63,537 nt of DNA from Candidatus Caldisaccharidevorator malaysiensis (GCA_025057575.1 JANXBO010000011.1:1-63537), one strand, 5' to 3'; counted from the stretch's first letter, positions 42,719-52,840 are shown. Made by a program: numbers and translations. The notes: a model not told the origin generated them from the letters alone.

Positions 42719-44188
42719 ATGACTCAGCGGGCGTGGACGGGCCCGTTGGAGAAACTGGACGACTGCCGATGGCGTATTCCCAGGACCTACAAGAAGGAAA
42801 TGCGAACGGATGCCCTTCTGTTCGCTACCGAAAAAATGTTGGATCAGATCAAGAAAGATATGGCGCTGGAGCAGTTAGCCAATGTGGCAACGCTTCCGGG
42901 GATCGTCGGCTACGCTTTGGCAATGCCCGACATTCACTGGGGCTACGGCTTCCCGATCGGCGGGGTTGCCGCAATGGATGTGGAGACGGGTGTCATTTCC
43001 CCTGGAGGCGTTGGTTATGACATCAACTGCGGGGTTCGTTTGCTCCGAACGGATCTGACCTACGACGAAGTGGAACCCAAACTGGAAACCCTGGTGGACA
43101 CCCTGTTTCATTTCGTTCCCGCTGGCGTCGGCTCCGAGGGGGCAGTTGTCGTTAAGTCTCGCGACGAGTTCTTTCAGGTGCTGACGGAAGGTGCCCGCTG
43201 GGCGGTCCACAGGCGCCACTTTGGTGTTCCTGAGGACCTGGACTGTATGGAGGAATACGGTTGTATTGACGGAGCGGACCCTGGGAAGGTAAGTAAGAGA
43301 GCCATTGAAAGGGGGATGCCCCAGTTGGGGACCCTGGGCAGCGGCAACCACTTTTTAGAAGTTCAGCGGGTGGATCAGATCTATAACGAGCGCCTTGCGA
43401 AAGCCTTGGGCATTGACCAGGTCGGGCAAATCGTGGTGATGATTCATTGTGGTTCTCGGGGATTTGGTCACCAGGTGTGTGACGATTATCTGGAAGTAAT
43501 GGAAGTGGCAGTCCGCAAATACCGCATCTGGCTGCCCGACCGGCAGCTCGCCTGCGCTCCCGTTACCTCACCCGAAGCCCAGGATTATCTGGGGGCAATG
43601 CGCTGCGCCATCAACTATGCGTTCGCCAATCGCCAATGCATCACCGACGGAGTCCGAAGAGCCTTTTCAAAAGTTTTTGGCACCTCTTGGGAAAAACTGG
43701 GCATCCGGACCGTTTACGATGTCGCTCACAACATTGCCAAGACCGAAGAGCACATCGTCAACGGCGAAAAGAAGCGATTGGTCATCCACCGAAAAGGCGC
43801 CACGCGGGCTTTCCCGCCGGGGCATCCGGCGATCCCTGCCAAATACCGGGACATCGGGCAACCCGTTCTTATTCCCGGCAGTATGGGGACAGGGTCCTTT
43901 GTCTTGCTGGGCACCGAGCAGGCAATGAAGGAGGCGTTCGGGAGCACCTGTCACGGAGCAGGGCGAGTGATGAGCCGTGCCGCCGCAAAGCGGTCTGTCC
44001 AAGTTCAGGAACTTTTGGGTCGTCTGAAACGGCAGGGGATCATCGTTCGGGGGACGACAAAGGCCACCGTCGTAGAAGAAACTCCCGAAGCCTACAAAGA
44101 TGTGGATGAGGTCACCCGCTGTGTCCACGACGCCGGCATCTCCATCCGGGTCGCCCGAATGAGACCGATTGGCGTCGTTAAAGGGTAA
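42719..44188 (+). CDS. rtcB: RNA-splicing ligase RtcB
   Basis: A 489-residue Mn/GTP-dependent RNA ligase joining 2',3'-cyclic-phosphate (or 3'-phosphate) and 5'-OH ends, used in RNA repair. Conserved stretches are M-P-D-I-H-W-G-Y-G-F-P-I-G-G, G-Y-D-I-N-C-G-V-R-L-L with the metal cysteine, L-G-S-G-N-H-F-L-E-V, M-I-H-C-G-S-R-G-F-G-H-Q, G-T-G-S-F-V-L and the guanylated histidine in C-H-G-A-G-R-V-M-S-R. Start ATG 42719 follows ACGGAGGTG. No archease or rtcA is adjacent. Confidence 0.96.
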   Translation: MTQRAWTGPLEKLDDCRWRIPRTYKKEMRTDALLFATEKMLDQIKKDMALEQLANVATLPGIVGYALAMPDIHWGYGFPIGGVAAMDVETGVISPGGVGYDINCGVRLLRTDLTYDEVEPKLETLVDTLFHFVPAGVGSEGAVVVKSRDEFFQVLTEGARWAVHRRHFGVPEDLDCMEEYGCIDGADPGKVSKRAIERGMPQLGTLGSGNHFLEVQRVDQIYNERLAKALGIDQVGQIVVMIHCGSRGFGHQVCDDYLEVMEVAVRKYRIWLPDRQLACAPVTSPEAQDYLGAMRCAINYAFANRQCITDGVRRAFSKVFGTSWEKLGIRTVYDVAHNIAKTEEHIVNGEKKRLVIHRKGATRAFPPGHPAIPAKYRDIGQPVLIPGSMGTGSFVLLGTEQAMKEAFGSTCHGAGRVMSRAAAKRSVQVQELLGRLKRQGIIVRGTTKATVVEETPEAYKDVDEVTRCVHDAGISIRVARMRPIGVVKG

Positions 44189-44332
44189 GTAGTGGGCGCC
44201 TTTGTCCTTTGCCTGAGGACTTTAAAGGGTCCCGATAAGGCACGATGGGTCCTTCCGGATCGGACAAGGAGATGTGACACATTTCTTGAGTTGGCAGTGA
44301 GATGATGGAGAGAGAGCAGGGAGGTGGCAGTC

Positions 44333-45409
44333 GTGGAAACGCCCAAGAGGATCGGCGTTGGGATTATTGGCGCTGGTGGGGTCGCCCCCTATCACTGCCA
44401 GATCTACAGCGGCTTTTCCGACATCTGCCAAGTCGTCGCGGTTTGCGACATCGTCGTGGACAGGGCTCGTGCCCTTGCTGAACGATGTGAAAAAGACTTT
44501 GGTTTTTCGAAAGTGGCGGTTTACGAGAAGTTTGAAGACCTTCTTAGTGACGAACGAGTAGATGCCGTCTCCATTTGCACACCGCCTTTCGCTCATACCG
44601 AGCCGATGCTGGCAGCAGCAGAACGCAAAAAGAGCGTCTTTTGCGAAGGTCCTATGGCAGGGACCCTGAAAGAATGCGATCAGATGCTGCAGGCAGCCCA
44701 GCAGGCGGGGATCGTCTTTACGGTCCACTACGGTCATACCCGCTACACACGATCGGCATTGATGGCAAAAAAAGTGCTGGAAGAGGGCGTCATCGGGAAG
44801 GTCTTTTTGGCGACGGTCACCATCACCTGGTATCGGACTCAGGCTTACTTTGACAGTGCGGCGTGGCGGGGCACCTGGTGGGGCGAGCGAGGGGGCGTCC
44901 TTTTCCATCACGGTCGCTATGCCATTGACCTGTTCCTTTGGCTGATGGGTCCAGTTGTGGAACTCCACGCCTACACCGGCACCCTTGTCCACAAGATTGA
45001 AATAGAGGACGTAGGCGTCGTGAATTTGAGATTTGCTAACGGGGCGCTGGGTCAGATTTTGGCGACCCACGCCGCCCATCCTCATCCCCAATTGGGGGAC
45101 CAAAGGATTGCCATTTGGGGTTCCGAGGCGACGATCACAGTCCTACCGAGTTTTGAGGTCGGTTGCGCTGACAAGCAGAAGGCTGAAGAGATCCGACAGG
45201 AACTGGAGCAAAAAACTCCTCCCCTTGAGCCCAGCGGAATGGCTGGTCAAATGAGAGACTTTTTGTTGGCTATCAAGGAAAAAAGAGAACCGGTTATCAG
45301 CGCTGCGTCCACTCGGCACCAGGTGGAAGTAGCCCGTGCCGCCTACAAGTCGGCAACCCTCGGTTTGCCCACTAAGTTGCCCCTTTCGCCCCTGGATCCC
45401 TTCTATTGA
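44333..45409 (+). CDS. Gfo/Idh/MocA family oxidoreductase
   Basis: A 358-residue paralogue of the genes at 55 and 10207. Nucleotide loop G-I-I-G-A-G-G-V-A-P-Y-H is near residue 10, and C-T-P-P-F-A-H-T follows. Where the family has E-K-P, this protein has F-C-E-G-P-M-A-G, so the usual catalytic lysine is replaced by glycine. The C-terminal domain has R-G-G-V-L-F-H-H-G-R-Y-A-I-D. GTG 44333 is eight bases after GGGAGG and preferred to GTG 44324. The lost lysine suggests either an altered reaction or a sugar-binding role. The URO-D-like gene converges on it. Confidence 0.88.
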   Translation: METPKRIGVGIIGAGGVAPYHCQIYSGFSDICQVVAVCDIVVDRARALAERCEKDFGFSKVAVYEKFEDLLSDERVDAVSICTPPFAHTEPMLAAAERKKSVFCEGPMAGTLKECDQMLQAAQQAGIVFTVHYGHTRYTRSALMAKKVLEEGVIGKVFLATVTITWYRTQAYFDSAAWRGTWWGERGGVLFHHGRYAIDLFLWLMGPVVELHAYTGTLVHKIEIEDVGVVNLRFANGALGQILATHAAHPHPQLGDQRIAIWGSEATITVLPSFEVGCADKQKAEEIRQELEQKTPPLEPSGMAGQMRDFLLAIKEKREPVISAASTRHQVEVARAAYKSATLGLPTKLPLSPLDPFY

Positions 45410-45509
45410 TAGGTGTGGACAAGGGAAAGAGGTTTAGTGGCGTCGGCGGACGAATGAATGACGAAGCACCAACTGCCAGTGGACGCCGAAGTAAGTCTTT
45501 AGTGATCCC

Positions 45510-46604
45510 TTAAGGACCAGGGGGTGGAACGAGAATTTGGATGCGCTCCCTGGTCCAATGAGACACCTTTGCCAGGAGGGAGCGGGCTTCCTCTTCGGTC
45601 TGGCACCAGGTTTCCAAGAGCAAGCCCTTGGGGGATAGAGCGCTCAGGAGAGGTTCCACCTCTTGAGGAGGAACCGCCACCTGAACAAGTTTTCCCGCTT
45701 TCTGAATTTTCTGAAGAAGGGGGATCCAGGAGAGCACGGACGCGTAGCGGGCACCAGGGACCCACTGGATGCCGTTGAGTTTGGGAATTTCCAGAAGAAT
45801 GTCCAGATGGCGCAGGCAATCGGGACCGTCCAGGTGAAAGAGAGAGTAGTCCAGCCAGTTGACCTGTGCCAGGATGTCGTCCAGAAAAAAGTCCCGAAAC
45901 ATTGTTGGGGAGATCAGCGCCAATTCGTCAAAAGAGACCGGATACCAACGCCCCGGCGCCCACACATTGAGCCAGGTGGACGAACCGAAAAACCTCTTTT
46001 GGATCCGCTGATGAAAGGCTTCGTAAACGGTGAACCAAAGTTCCGTTAGTTTCTTCATTACCTGTTTAACTTCATCGGGACGATCCACCAAGTCAAGGCA
46101 GAAGTTTTCCCGACCCCTCAGGGCGGCGAGCAAGTCCCCACCGCCGTGAAGGTCCGTGATACCGACAAAAAACTTACCCGCCCCCGCCTCCACGGCCGCT
46201 TCGGTCATTTGCAGGGACAGTTGCCACCAATAGTTGTCCTCGCTGATGGTTAAGGGGGGCGCTTGTGCCCAGTCGTCAATGAGGGGTTTTACCCACGTCG
46301 TCGTGTCGCCAAAAACCAGTTCCGCCCCCAAATAAGCAGCGAAGAGATCGGGTCCTAAATGGCACCAAAAGCAGGGAAACGCCTCACCGCCAAAAAAGGT
46401 TCCCCGAAACCATTCCTCGGCTCTCGCTAATTGCCACTCAATGTTCGTCCATCGGTCCCTAAGGGTGGACGGTTGCTTTAAGCAACGGGGTTGATAATGG
46501 GCTCGGGGTGCCCGCACTTGCAAAGGAACTCGGTCCACTATCTCCTGATGCCACCAAGCGGTCAACCGCACCTGCGCCTTGTCCCAGTCCTCCTTGTAGA
46601 GCAT
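45510..46604 (-). CDS. Uroporphyrinogen decarboxylase-like (URO-D superfamily) protein
   Basis: A 364-residue TIM-barrel protein resembling the divergent URO-D-like proteins common beside sugar genes, not a haem-pathway HemE. Recognisable are the N-terminal helix (K-A-Q-V-R-L-T-A-W-W-H-Q-E-I-V-D-R-V-P), I-T-D-L-H-G-G-G-D-L-L-A-A-L-R-G, D-R-P-D-E-V-K-Q, Y-S-L-F-H-L-D-G-P-D-C-L-R-H-L and I-Q-W-V-P-G-A. The HemE substrate motif is missing. ATG 46604, eight bases after GAGG, is the natural start. Members can be methyltransferases or have unknown roles. It follows metG in the same orientation after 20 bp. Confidence 0.82.
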   Translation of the reverse strand: MLYKEDWDKAQVRLTAWWHQEIVDRVPLQVRAPRAHYQPRCLKQPSTLRDRWTNIEWQLARAEEWFRGTFFGGEAFPCFWCHLGPDLFAAYLGAELVFGDTTTWVKPLIDDWAQAPPLTISEDNYWWQLSLQMTEAAVEAGAGKFFVGITDLHGGGDLLAALRGRENFCLDLVDRPDEVKQVMKKLTELWFTVYEAFHQRIQKRFFGSSTWLNVWAPGRWYPVSFDELALISPTMFRDFFLDDILAQVNWLDYSLFHLDGPDCLRHLDILLEIPKLNGIQWVPGARYASVLSWIPLLQKIQKAGKLVQVAVPPQEVEPLLSALSPKGLLLETWCQTEEEARSLLAKVSHWTRERIQILVPPPGP

Positions 46605-46624
46605 CGCTGTCCTCGTTTGACCGT

Positions 46625-48415
46625 TCACAAAGGCGGCAAGCCCAATCGTGATCGTTCTTGACCGACGAGGGAATGATCCAACTTGGCAAAAAGGGGAGCG
46701 ATCTTTCCCAACCGTTGACCCACCGGAAGATCTTTTACCTCCCAAGGCACCAGATCCCTCGGTGGTTCATAAAGGAGAACGGTATGCCTTCCCTGCCGGT
46801 CTTCGTAATCGTGCCGGCGGACCGACCCTAACAACCCCCCACTGTTTCCGAGCATCTGGTGCAAGCGTTCCGATGTGCGGGGAAGTATTGGGGAAAAAGC
46901 CAACTTCAAAGTATCAATCCAGCAGAGAGCCGCATAGACCACGGCAGACGCCTTCTGTCTGTCGGACCGAATCAAATGCCAGGGTTGCTGTTCGTCCCAG
47001 AACCGATTGAGGATCCGCACCTGATCTTGAATTTCCGATAGTGCCCGACGAAACCGGCACGATTCTATCAACTGGGCAACCTCGGTTAAGAAAACCGCAC
47101 GCTCCGACAAGAAAGACTCCAGGGATGCCGCAGTAAGTCCGGGGTCGGGCACCTGTCCTTCAAAGTTGTTCTGAGTAAAGGAAAGGACCCGGTGGACCAG
47201 ATTCCCCCATTGACCGACCAGTTCGTCATTGTTTTTCCGGACAAAGTCAAACCAAGTGAACTCCGTATCGCCCGTTTCGGGAGCGATGGCAGTGAGGTAA
47301 TACCGGAAAGCGTCGGGTTCATACCGCTCAGCCACCTCGTCCGCCCAAACCGCCCAGTTGCGGCTGGTGGAAAACTTGTCCCCCTCCAAATTGAGAAACT
47401 CATTAGCCGGCACATCATACGGAAGAACAAAAGTGCCCGAATCGCCTTCGTAAAGGACCTCAGCGCCCATCAAAAGAGCCGGCCAGATCAGGGTGTGGAA
47501 CGGAATGTTGTCCTTGCCGATGAAGTAGTAGGACAGGACCGAAGGGTCATACCAGTAGGACTGCCATAGATCCTTCCATTGGGAAGGGGATGGGGCAACG
47601 TGATGGGACCATTCCAAGGTCGCCGAGAGGTAGCCGATGACCGCCTCAAACCAAACATAGAGGACTTTCCCCTGAAAACCTTCTTCGGGAACGGGGATGC
47701 CCCAGTCCAGGTCTCTGGTGATGGGTCGGGGCTGAAGTCCTTGCTCTATGTAGTTCAGCGTGAACCGGTAGACATTGGTCCGCCAGACAGACTCGCGAGA
47801 GCGGACAAACTCCTTCAACCGGTCTTGAAAGGCAGGGAGGTCAAGAAAGTAGTGCAAAGTTTTCCGGACGACGGGGACGGAGCCATCCACTAAACTCCTG
47901 GGATTAATCAATTGGGTCGGTTCCAGAAGAGCGCCACACTGTTCACATTGGTCGCCCCTTGCCCGTTCGTAGCCGCAGCGGGGACAGGTGCCCACGACAT
48001 ACCGGTCGGGAAGAAACCGTTGAGCCGTCGGCGAATACATCTGCTCCTGCTCGCCGGGAACCACAAACCCCTTCTTCCGCAGTCGGCAAAACATTTGCTG
48101 GGAGACCTGATGATGGTTCTCGGTGTCCGTATGAGTGTAAAGGTCAAAACTGATGGCGAACTGGTCCCATACGGATAAAAACAGCCGGTGGTAACGGTGA
48201 AACAACTCCTTAGGGGAAACACCTTCTTTTTCCGCTTGCAGGGCGATCGGGGTGCCGTGAGAGTCCGAACCAGAGACCATTATGATGGAATTGCCCTTCA
48301 TCCGATGGTAGCGGGCAAGAATATCCGCCGGTAAATAGGCACCTGCCAGATGACCCAGATGAAGGCGCCCGTTGGCGTAGGGCCAAGCGACTCCGATAAA
48401 GATTTTCTTGCCCAT
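46625..48415 (-). CDS. metG: Methionyl-tRNA synthetase
   Basis: A 596-residue class I synthetase. H-L-G-H (19-22) is the first signature, K-F-S-T-S stands for K-M-S-K-S, and the knuckle C-P-R-C-G-Y-x9-C-E-Q-C-G binds zinc. The anticodon-binding helical domain follows with W-x-x-x-Q-P-W. It ends after that domain, so the C-terminal EMAP/Trbp dimerisation module found in many bacterial MetRS is absent. ATG 48415. The 212-bp region upstream holds small GC hairpins but no T-box consensus. Confidence 0.96.
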   Translation of the reverse strand: MGKKIFIGVAWPYANGRLHLGHLAGAYLPADILARYHRMKGNSIIMVSGSDSHGTPIALQAEKEGVSPKELFHRYHRLFLSVWDQFAISFDLYTHTDTENHHQVSQQMFCRLRKKGFVVPGEQEQMYSPTAQRFLPDRYVVGTCPRCGYERARGDQCEQCGALLEPTQLINPRSLVDGSVPVVRKTLHYFLDLPAFQDRLKEFVRSRESVWRTNVYRFTLNYIEQGLQPRPITRDLDWGIPVPEEGFQGKVLYVWFEAVIGYLSATLEWSHHVAPSPSQWKDLWQSYWYDPSVLSYYFIGKDNIPFHTLIWPALLMGAEVLYEGDSGTFVLPYDVPANEFLNLEGDKFSTSRNWAVWADEVAERYEPDAFRYYLTAIAPETGDTEFTWFDFVRKNNDELVGQWGNLVHRVLSFTQNNFEGQVPDPGLTAASLESFLSERAVFLTEVAQLIESCRFRRALSEIQDQVRILNRFWDEQQPWHLIRSDRQKASAVVYAALCWIDTLKLAFSPILPRTSERLHQMLGNSGGLLGSVRRHDYEDRQGRHTVLLYEPPRDLVPWEVKDLPVGQRLGKIAPLFAKLDHSLVGQERSRLGLPPL

Positions 48416-48627
48416 CTTTTCTCTCCCGTTTTCACTGGTGGGGTCGTCTGGACCAAGGAATCACATTGGCGAAGACCGCCTAACCTTAGTGTGCTGAGAA
48501 CAATTGTATCCCAATAGGAAGGGGGCGTGGCAAAATCAGGTGGGTCTTGTTGGACCTTACGGGTCCTTGATGAAAGGTTGATGGTCACATCTCCGAAAAG
48601 GTCCCTCAGAGCGGAGGGAAAAGTCCT

Positions 48628-51558
48628 ATGAGAATGGGGAGCCGATGGCTCTGGCTCATTGCTGGGATCGGGGGCGCTCTCTTTCTCCTGATCCGGCTCC
48701 TGTCCCTTTGGGCAGAGGGCATTTGGTATGCCACAGAAGGCTACAGTCAGGTTTTCTTTAAGGTGATCGCCTATCGGGTCTTTATGTTTGTCGTCTTCTT
48801 TTGTTGGTTTTTCTTACTCACCTACGGATTGTTCTTTTGGGCGACCCGAATCGCCCAGAAAGTGCCGATGCCTCTTCGGTCCCGAATTTTTGAAGAGGCG
48901 GAAAAGGCCATTACCGATGCCGCCTTTAACCGTTGGGCACTGGCGGGCGCTCTTCTTGTTTCTTTGGTTGCGGGCGTCATTGCCTCTTCTCGTTGGACTT
49001 ACTTGCTTCTGTTTCTTTATGGAGGTTCCTTTGGGCACCGGGACCCGATCTTCGGTCACGAGGCTGCCTTTTATGTGTTCCGGCTTCCTCTCATCAGGTT
49101 TTGGGTCCTTTCCACCCTTTTTGGTTTGACCTTAGGAACGATCGGGGTGCTCCTTCGCCTGCGGTATGAGCAGTTAATTCGCTTTGAGGACAACCAGGTG
49201 GAAGCACCCCCGTTCGTTGCCCGACCCCTTTTGGTCTTAGCGTCCGTCTTTTTTCTCGTCTTGGGTCTCAGTCAATGGCTTAGCCGTTACGGCGTTCTTT
49301 TTTCCAAGAAGGGAGTCGTCTTCGGGGCGGGGTTTAGCGACCTTTATGGGACGCTGCCCGGTATTTATCTGACCGTTGCGGCGTGCGCAGGGGCGATCGT
49401 TTGGTTTTTGACTCGCCTGCGGGCTCCCGATTTGAAGGTCGTCAAGACCGCCATCACCGCCGTTTTAGTCGTCTGGCTGGTCGGGCGCATCCTGTTTCCT
49501 GCCGCTCTGCAAGGGTTTGTCGTGGCTCCTGACGAATTGAAGAGAGAGAAGCCCTTTCTGACCTACAATATCGGGTCCACTCGGTTCGCCTACTCCCTTG
49601 ACCAAGTTCAAGAAGAGAGCCATCCGGCGGAACCCACTTTCTCTTCGGCTGATTTGGAAGCCCACAAGTCCGCTCTTTTAAGCGCTCGCCTTTGGGATAT
49701 TGAGCAGTTACAAGGTCTTTTTGCTCAGGTGCAAGCCTTCCGCCCTTACTACTCCTTTTCCCTTCCCGATTACGACCGCTATGTCGTGGGCTCATCGGTT
49801 CGGCAAGTTGCGGTTGCAGCAAGGGAGATTTTTCTTCCCCCCGCTCTGCGCCGCTGGGTCAATGAGCGACTGCGCTACACCCACGGTTATGGACTCACAA
49901 TGGTCTCGGTCACCGACTTTACTAGAGAAGGGATGCCTGTTTTTCTCATCAAAGACATTCCTGCCTGGCAGTCACCGGAATTGAAAACAAAAATTCGGCG
50001 TCCCCAAATTTACTTTGGCGAGTATACCGTCTATCGGGAACCGATGCAGAGACCGACTCCTGCCCGACCAACAGCCCCACCCAGTCGCGAAGCGCCTCCT
50101 CAACCGGCAGAGGGAACGCCCCCAACGACGCCGCCGGCAGCAAGAGACACCGGTCAGCGTCCCTCGCCAACTCCCCCTCAGGGACAGCAGCCAATGGAGC
50201 CTGCCTTGACGGTCGCCGACTATGTTCTGGTCCGGACCAGAGAAAAAGAATTTGACTATCCCATCGGCGACGGTTTTCGGGAGACGGTCTATGAGGGCGA
50301 TGGTGGGGTCCCCATCGGTAGTTGGTGGAGAAGAATTCTGTTTGCCGCCCGCCACAGAGATCCGTTGCTCTTACTGACCACCGCCATCCGCCCTGATAGC
50401 CGCCTTCTAATGTATCGTCGGATTTTGGACCGAGTTCAGAAACTGGCTCCCTTTTTCCCCTATCTGGTTCCCGACCCGGACGCCTATCCGGTCATCAGCC
50501 AAGACGGTCGCATTCTTTGGATGATGGACCTTTACACGACCACTGCCGACTTTCCTTACTCTGCACCGGTCCCCGATCCCCGAGGGCGCTTGCGGTTCAA
50601 CTATATCCGCAATGCAGCGAAAGCCGTCATTGACGCCTATACGGGGCGAACCGTTTTTTATTTAATGGATAAGAAAGACCCGATCAGTCAGGCTCTCCTT
50701 CGAGCCTTCCCGGGTCTCTTTAAAGACTTTGACGAAATGCCCTCTGACATCAAAAGCCATATTCGCTATCCTCGGCTCATCTTTTACATTCAGGCGATGC
50801 TGCATGCGTTCTACCATATGACGGATGCCGCCCAGTTTTACAACAAAGAAGATGTGTGGGAGATACCCTTTGAAAACCGAATGGGCGAGTCGCAGCCGAT
50901 GCTCCCTTATTACATCTTGACCCGATCGCCCGGCGAAGGAAAAGATCGCTTCCTTCTCCTTCTTCCGTTCACACCCCTTAGGATGCGCAACTTGGTCGCC
51001 TGGATGGTTGCCCATTGCGACCCCGATCGGTACGGTCAGTTGTTCGTTTATCGGTTCCCCAAAGACCGAACGGTTTTTGGTCCTCAGCAAATTGAAGCCC
51101 GGATCAACGCCGACACGACCATCTCGGCTAAATTGACCCTCTGGAACCAGCAAGGGTCCCGAGCCTTATGGGGCAATCTTTTGATCCTGCCGATCGGTGA
51201 TTCTCTCGTTTATGTCCGTCCCCTTTACCTTCAGTCCGCCGACACGCCTCTTCCCCAACTCAAGCAAGTGGTCGTCGCAACGGGAAATGGCTTGACGATG
51301 AGTGACTCCCTTTTAGAGGCGGCTCTGAGCCTGGCGCGGCTCAGTCCTGACGGTCGGCAAAAGCCAACCCCTCTCGTTGCCCCCGGCGCCCGCAGCGGGG
51401 CAGCGGAATTGGCTCAGCAATTGCGGGCAGCCCTTGACAAATACCAAGCAGCCCGACAGGCAGGAGACTGGCAAACGCTCGGTCGGTATTGGCAAGAAGT
51501 GGAGAGGTTGTCCCGCCTCTTGACGGAAGTCATTTTAAAGGAGAATCAAAGTGATTGA
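48628..51558 (+). CDS. UPF0182 family integral membrane protein
   Basis: A 976-residue protein with about seven hydrophobic helices in the first 300 residues, then a large extracytoplasmic domain. Typical UPF0182 sequence includes F-G-H-R-D-P-I-F-G-H-E-A-A-F-Y-V-F-R-L-P, L-W-D-I-E-Q-L-Q-G-L-F-A-Q-V-Q-A-F-R-P-Y-Y, and Y-P-R-L-I-F-Y-I-Q-A-M-L-H-A-F-Y-H-M. A proline/threonine-rich insert of about 50 residues lies near 475-530. The C-terminus is helical and Ala/Gln-rich. Function of the family is unknown. Its stop overlaps the serS start by eight bases. Confidence 0.93.
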   Translation: MRMGSRWLWLIAGIGGALFLLIRLLSLWAEGIWYATEGYSQVFFKVIAYRVFMFVVFFCWFFLLTYGLFFWATRIAQKVPMPLRSRIFEEAEKAITDAAFNRWALAGALLVSLVAGVIASSRWTYLLLFLYGGSFGHRDPIFGHEAAFYVFRLPLIRFWVLSTLFGLTLGTIGVLLRLRYEQLIRFEDNQVEAPPFVARPLLVLASVFFLVLGLSQWLSRYGVLFSKKGVVFGAGFSDLYGTLPGIYLTVAACAGAIVWFLTRLRAPDLKVVKTAITAVLVVWLVGRILFPAALQGFVVAPDELKREKPFLTYNIGSTRFAYSLDQVQEESHPAEPTFSSADLEAHKSALLSARLWDIEQLQGLFAQVQAFRPYYSFSLPDYDRYVVGSSVRQVAVAAREIFLPPALRRWVNERLRYTHGYGLTMVSVTDFTREGMPVFLIKDIPAWQSPELKTKIRRPQIYFGEYTVYREPMQRPTPARPTAPPSREAPPQPAEGTPPTTPPAARDTGQRPSPTPPQGQQPMEPALTVADYVLVRTREKEFDYPIGDGFRETVYEGDGGVPIGSWWRRILFAARHRDPLLLLTTAIRPDSRLLMYRRILDRVQKLAPFFPYLVPDPDAYPVISQDGRILWMMDLYTTTADFPYSAPVPDPRGRLRFNYIRNAAKAVIDAYTGRTVFYLMDKKDPISQALLRAFPGLFKDFDEMPSDIKSHIRYPRLIFYIQAMLHAFYHMTDAAQFYNKEDVWEIPFENRMGESQPMLPYYILTRSPGEGKDRFLLLLPFTPLRMRNLVAWMVAHCDPDRYGQLFVYRFPKDRTVFGPQQIEARINADTTISAKLTLWNQQGSRALWGNLLILPIGDSLVYVRPLYLQSADTPLPQLKQVVVATGNGLTMSDSLLEAALSLARLSPDGRQKPTPLVAPGARSGAAELAQQLRAALDKYQAARQAGDWQTLGRYWQEVERLSRLLTEVILKENQSD

Positions 51559-52840
51559 TCTGCAACTGATCCGCGAAAAAACAGATTGGGTGAAAGAAAG
51601 GCTTTTGACTCGAGGGGACGATTGGAGCCCTTGGATTGATCGCCTTCTCGCCGTAGATCAGGAGAGGCGGCAGATTCTACGAGTTCTGGAGGACCTTAAG
51701 CATACCCGAAATGTCGTCTCCCGACAGATTGGCGAACTGATTCAAAAAGGACAGGACACCGAAGCACTGAAAGAACAGATGAGGCAGGTCGGGGACGAAA
51801 TCGCTAAGTTGGAACGAAGGGTTCGGGAAGTGGAGTTGGAACGGGAGCGAGTTCTTTTGGAATTGCCCAATATTCCCGATCCGTCGGTTCCTGTCGGTGC
51901 AGACGAGAAGGCTAATGTGGTGGTCGCTCAATACGGGCGACCGAAAACGGCTGATGACTTTAAATTTGAACCGATCCCCCACTGGGACTTAGGACCCAGG
52001 CTGGGCATCCTGGACTTTGAGAGAGGGGTCAAACTGGCAGGGTCCCGCTTCTATGTCCTCTTTGGGGCGGGCGCCCTCTTAGAAAGGGCGCTCATCAATT
52101 GGATGCTGGACCTTCACACCAGAGAACACGGCTACACCGAAGTCTGGCTCCCCGCTATGGTGAAGGAAGCCTGTATGTGGGGAGCCGCTCAACTTCCTTG
52201 GCTGGCTGAGAACATCTATCGAGATGTGGAGGACAATTTCTGGTTTATCGGCACTGCCGAGATACCCCTGACCAACCTTCACCGGGACGAGATCTTACCA
52301 GAAGAGAGCCTCCCGCTGAAATATGTCGCCTACACCCCTTGCTTTCGCCGAGAAAAGTTTTCTGCCGGAAAAGATGTTCGGGGCATTAAGAGAGGTCATC
52401 AGTTTGATAAGGTAGAACTTTACAAGGTCACCACCCCCGAGACCTCTAACCAAGAGTTGGATGCCCTGATAGAAGATGCTCGGGATGTGTTAGTTCGGTT
52501 AGAACTGCCCCATCGAATCGTTCAACTGGCGACAGGTGACTTGGCGTTCCACTCTGCCCGCTCCTACGATATAGAGGTCTGGGCGCCGGGATGTAAGGAA
52601 TGGCTGGAAGTCAGTTCCTGCAGCAACTGCACGGATTTTCAGGCAAGGCGCGTGAACCTGCGGTACCGACCCTCAGGCGGAGGGCGTCCCCGTTTTGCCC
52701 ACACCCTCAACGGCTCTGGGCTAGCTCTCCCCCGAACGGTTATCGCTCTTCTGGAGAACTATCAGGATGAACACGGTCGCGTCTTTATCCCGTCCGTCCT
52801 CCAACCCTATTTGGGCGGGTTGAAAAGAATCCCTTCCTAA
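51551..52840 (+). CDS. serS: Seryl-tRNA synthetase
   Basis: A 429-residue class II synthetase. The N-terminal long-helix arm (about 28-108, rich in E, R, K and L) contacts the long variable arm of tRNA-Ser. The catalytic core has T-A-E-I-P-L-T-N, the motif-2 region P-C-F-R-R-E, H-Q-F-D-K-V-E, E-V-S-S-C-S-N-C-T-D-F-Q-A-R-R and motif 3 G-S-G-L-A-L-P-R-T. The start is GTG 51551 after AAAGGAGAATC, coded within the end of the UPF0182 gene. Confidence 0.97.
   Translation: MIDLQLIREKTDWVKERLLTRGDDWSPWIDRLLAVDQERRQILRVLEDLKHTRNVVSRQIGELIQKGQDTEALKEQMRQVGDEIAKLERRVREVELERERVLLELPNIPDPSVPVGADEKANVVVAQYGRPKTADDFKFEPIPHWDLGPRLGILDFERGVKLAGSRFYVLFGAGALLERALINWMLDLHTREHGYTEVWLPAMVKEACMWGAAQLPWLAENIYRDVEDNFWFIGTAEIPLTNLHRDEILPEESLPLKYVAYTPCFRREKFSAGKDVRGIKRGHQFDKVELYKVTTPETSNQELDALIEDARDVLVRLELPHRIVQLATGDLAFHSARSYDIEVWAPGCKEWLEVSSCSNCTDFQARRVNLRYRPSGGGRPRFAHTLNGSGLALPRTVIALLENYQDEHGRVFIPSVLQPYLGGLKRIPS

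Noticed and set aside
48416-48627. T-box or other leader RNA upstream of metG
   Set aside because: No AGGGUGGNACCGCG-type T-box sequence on the minus strand; only small GC hairpins.
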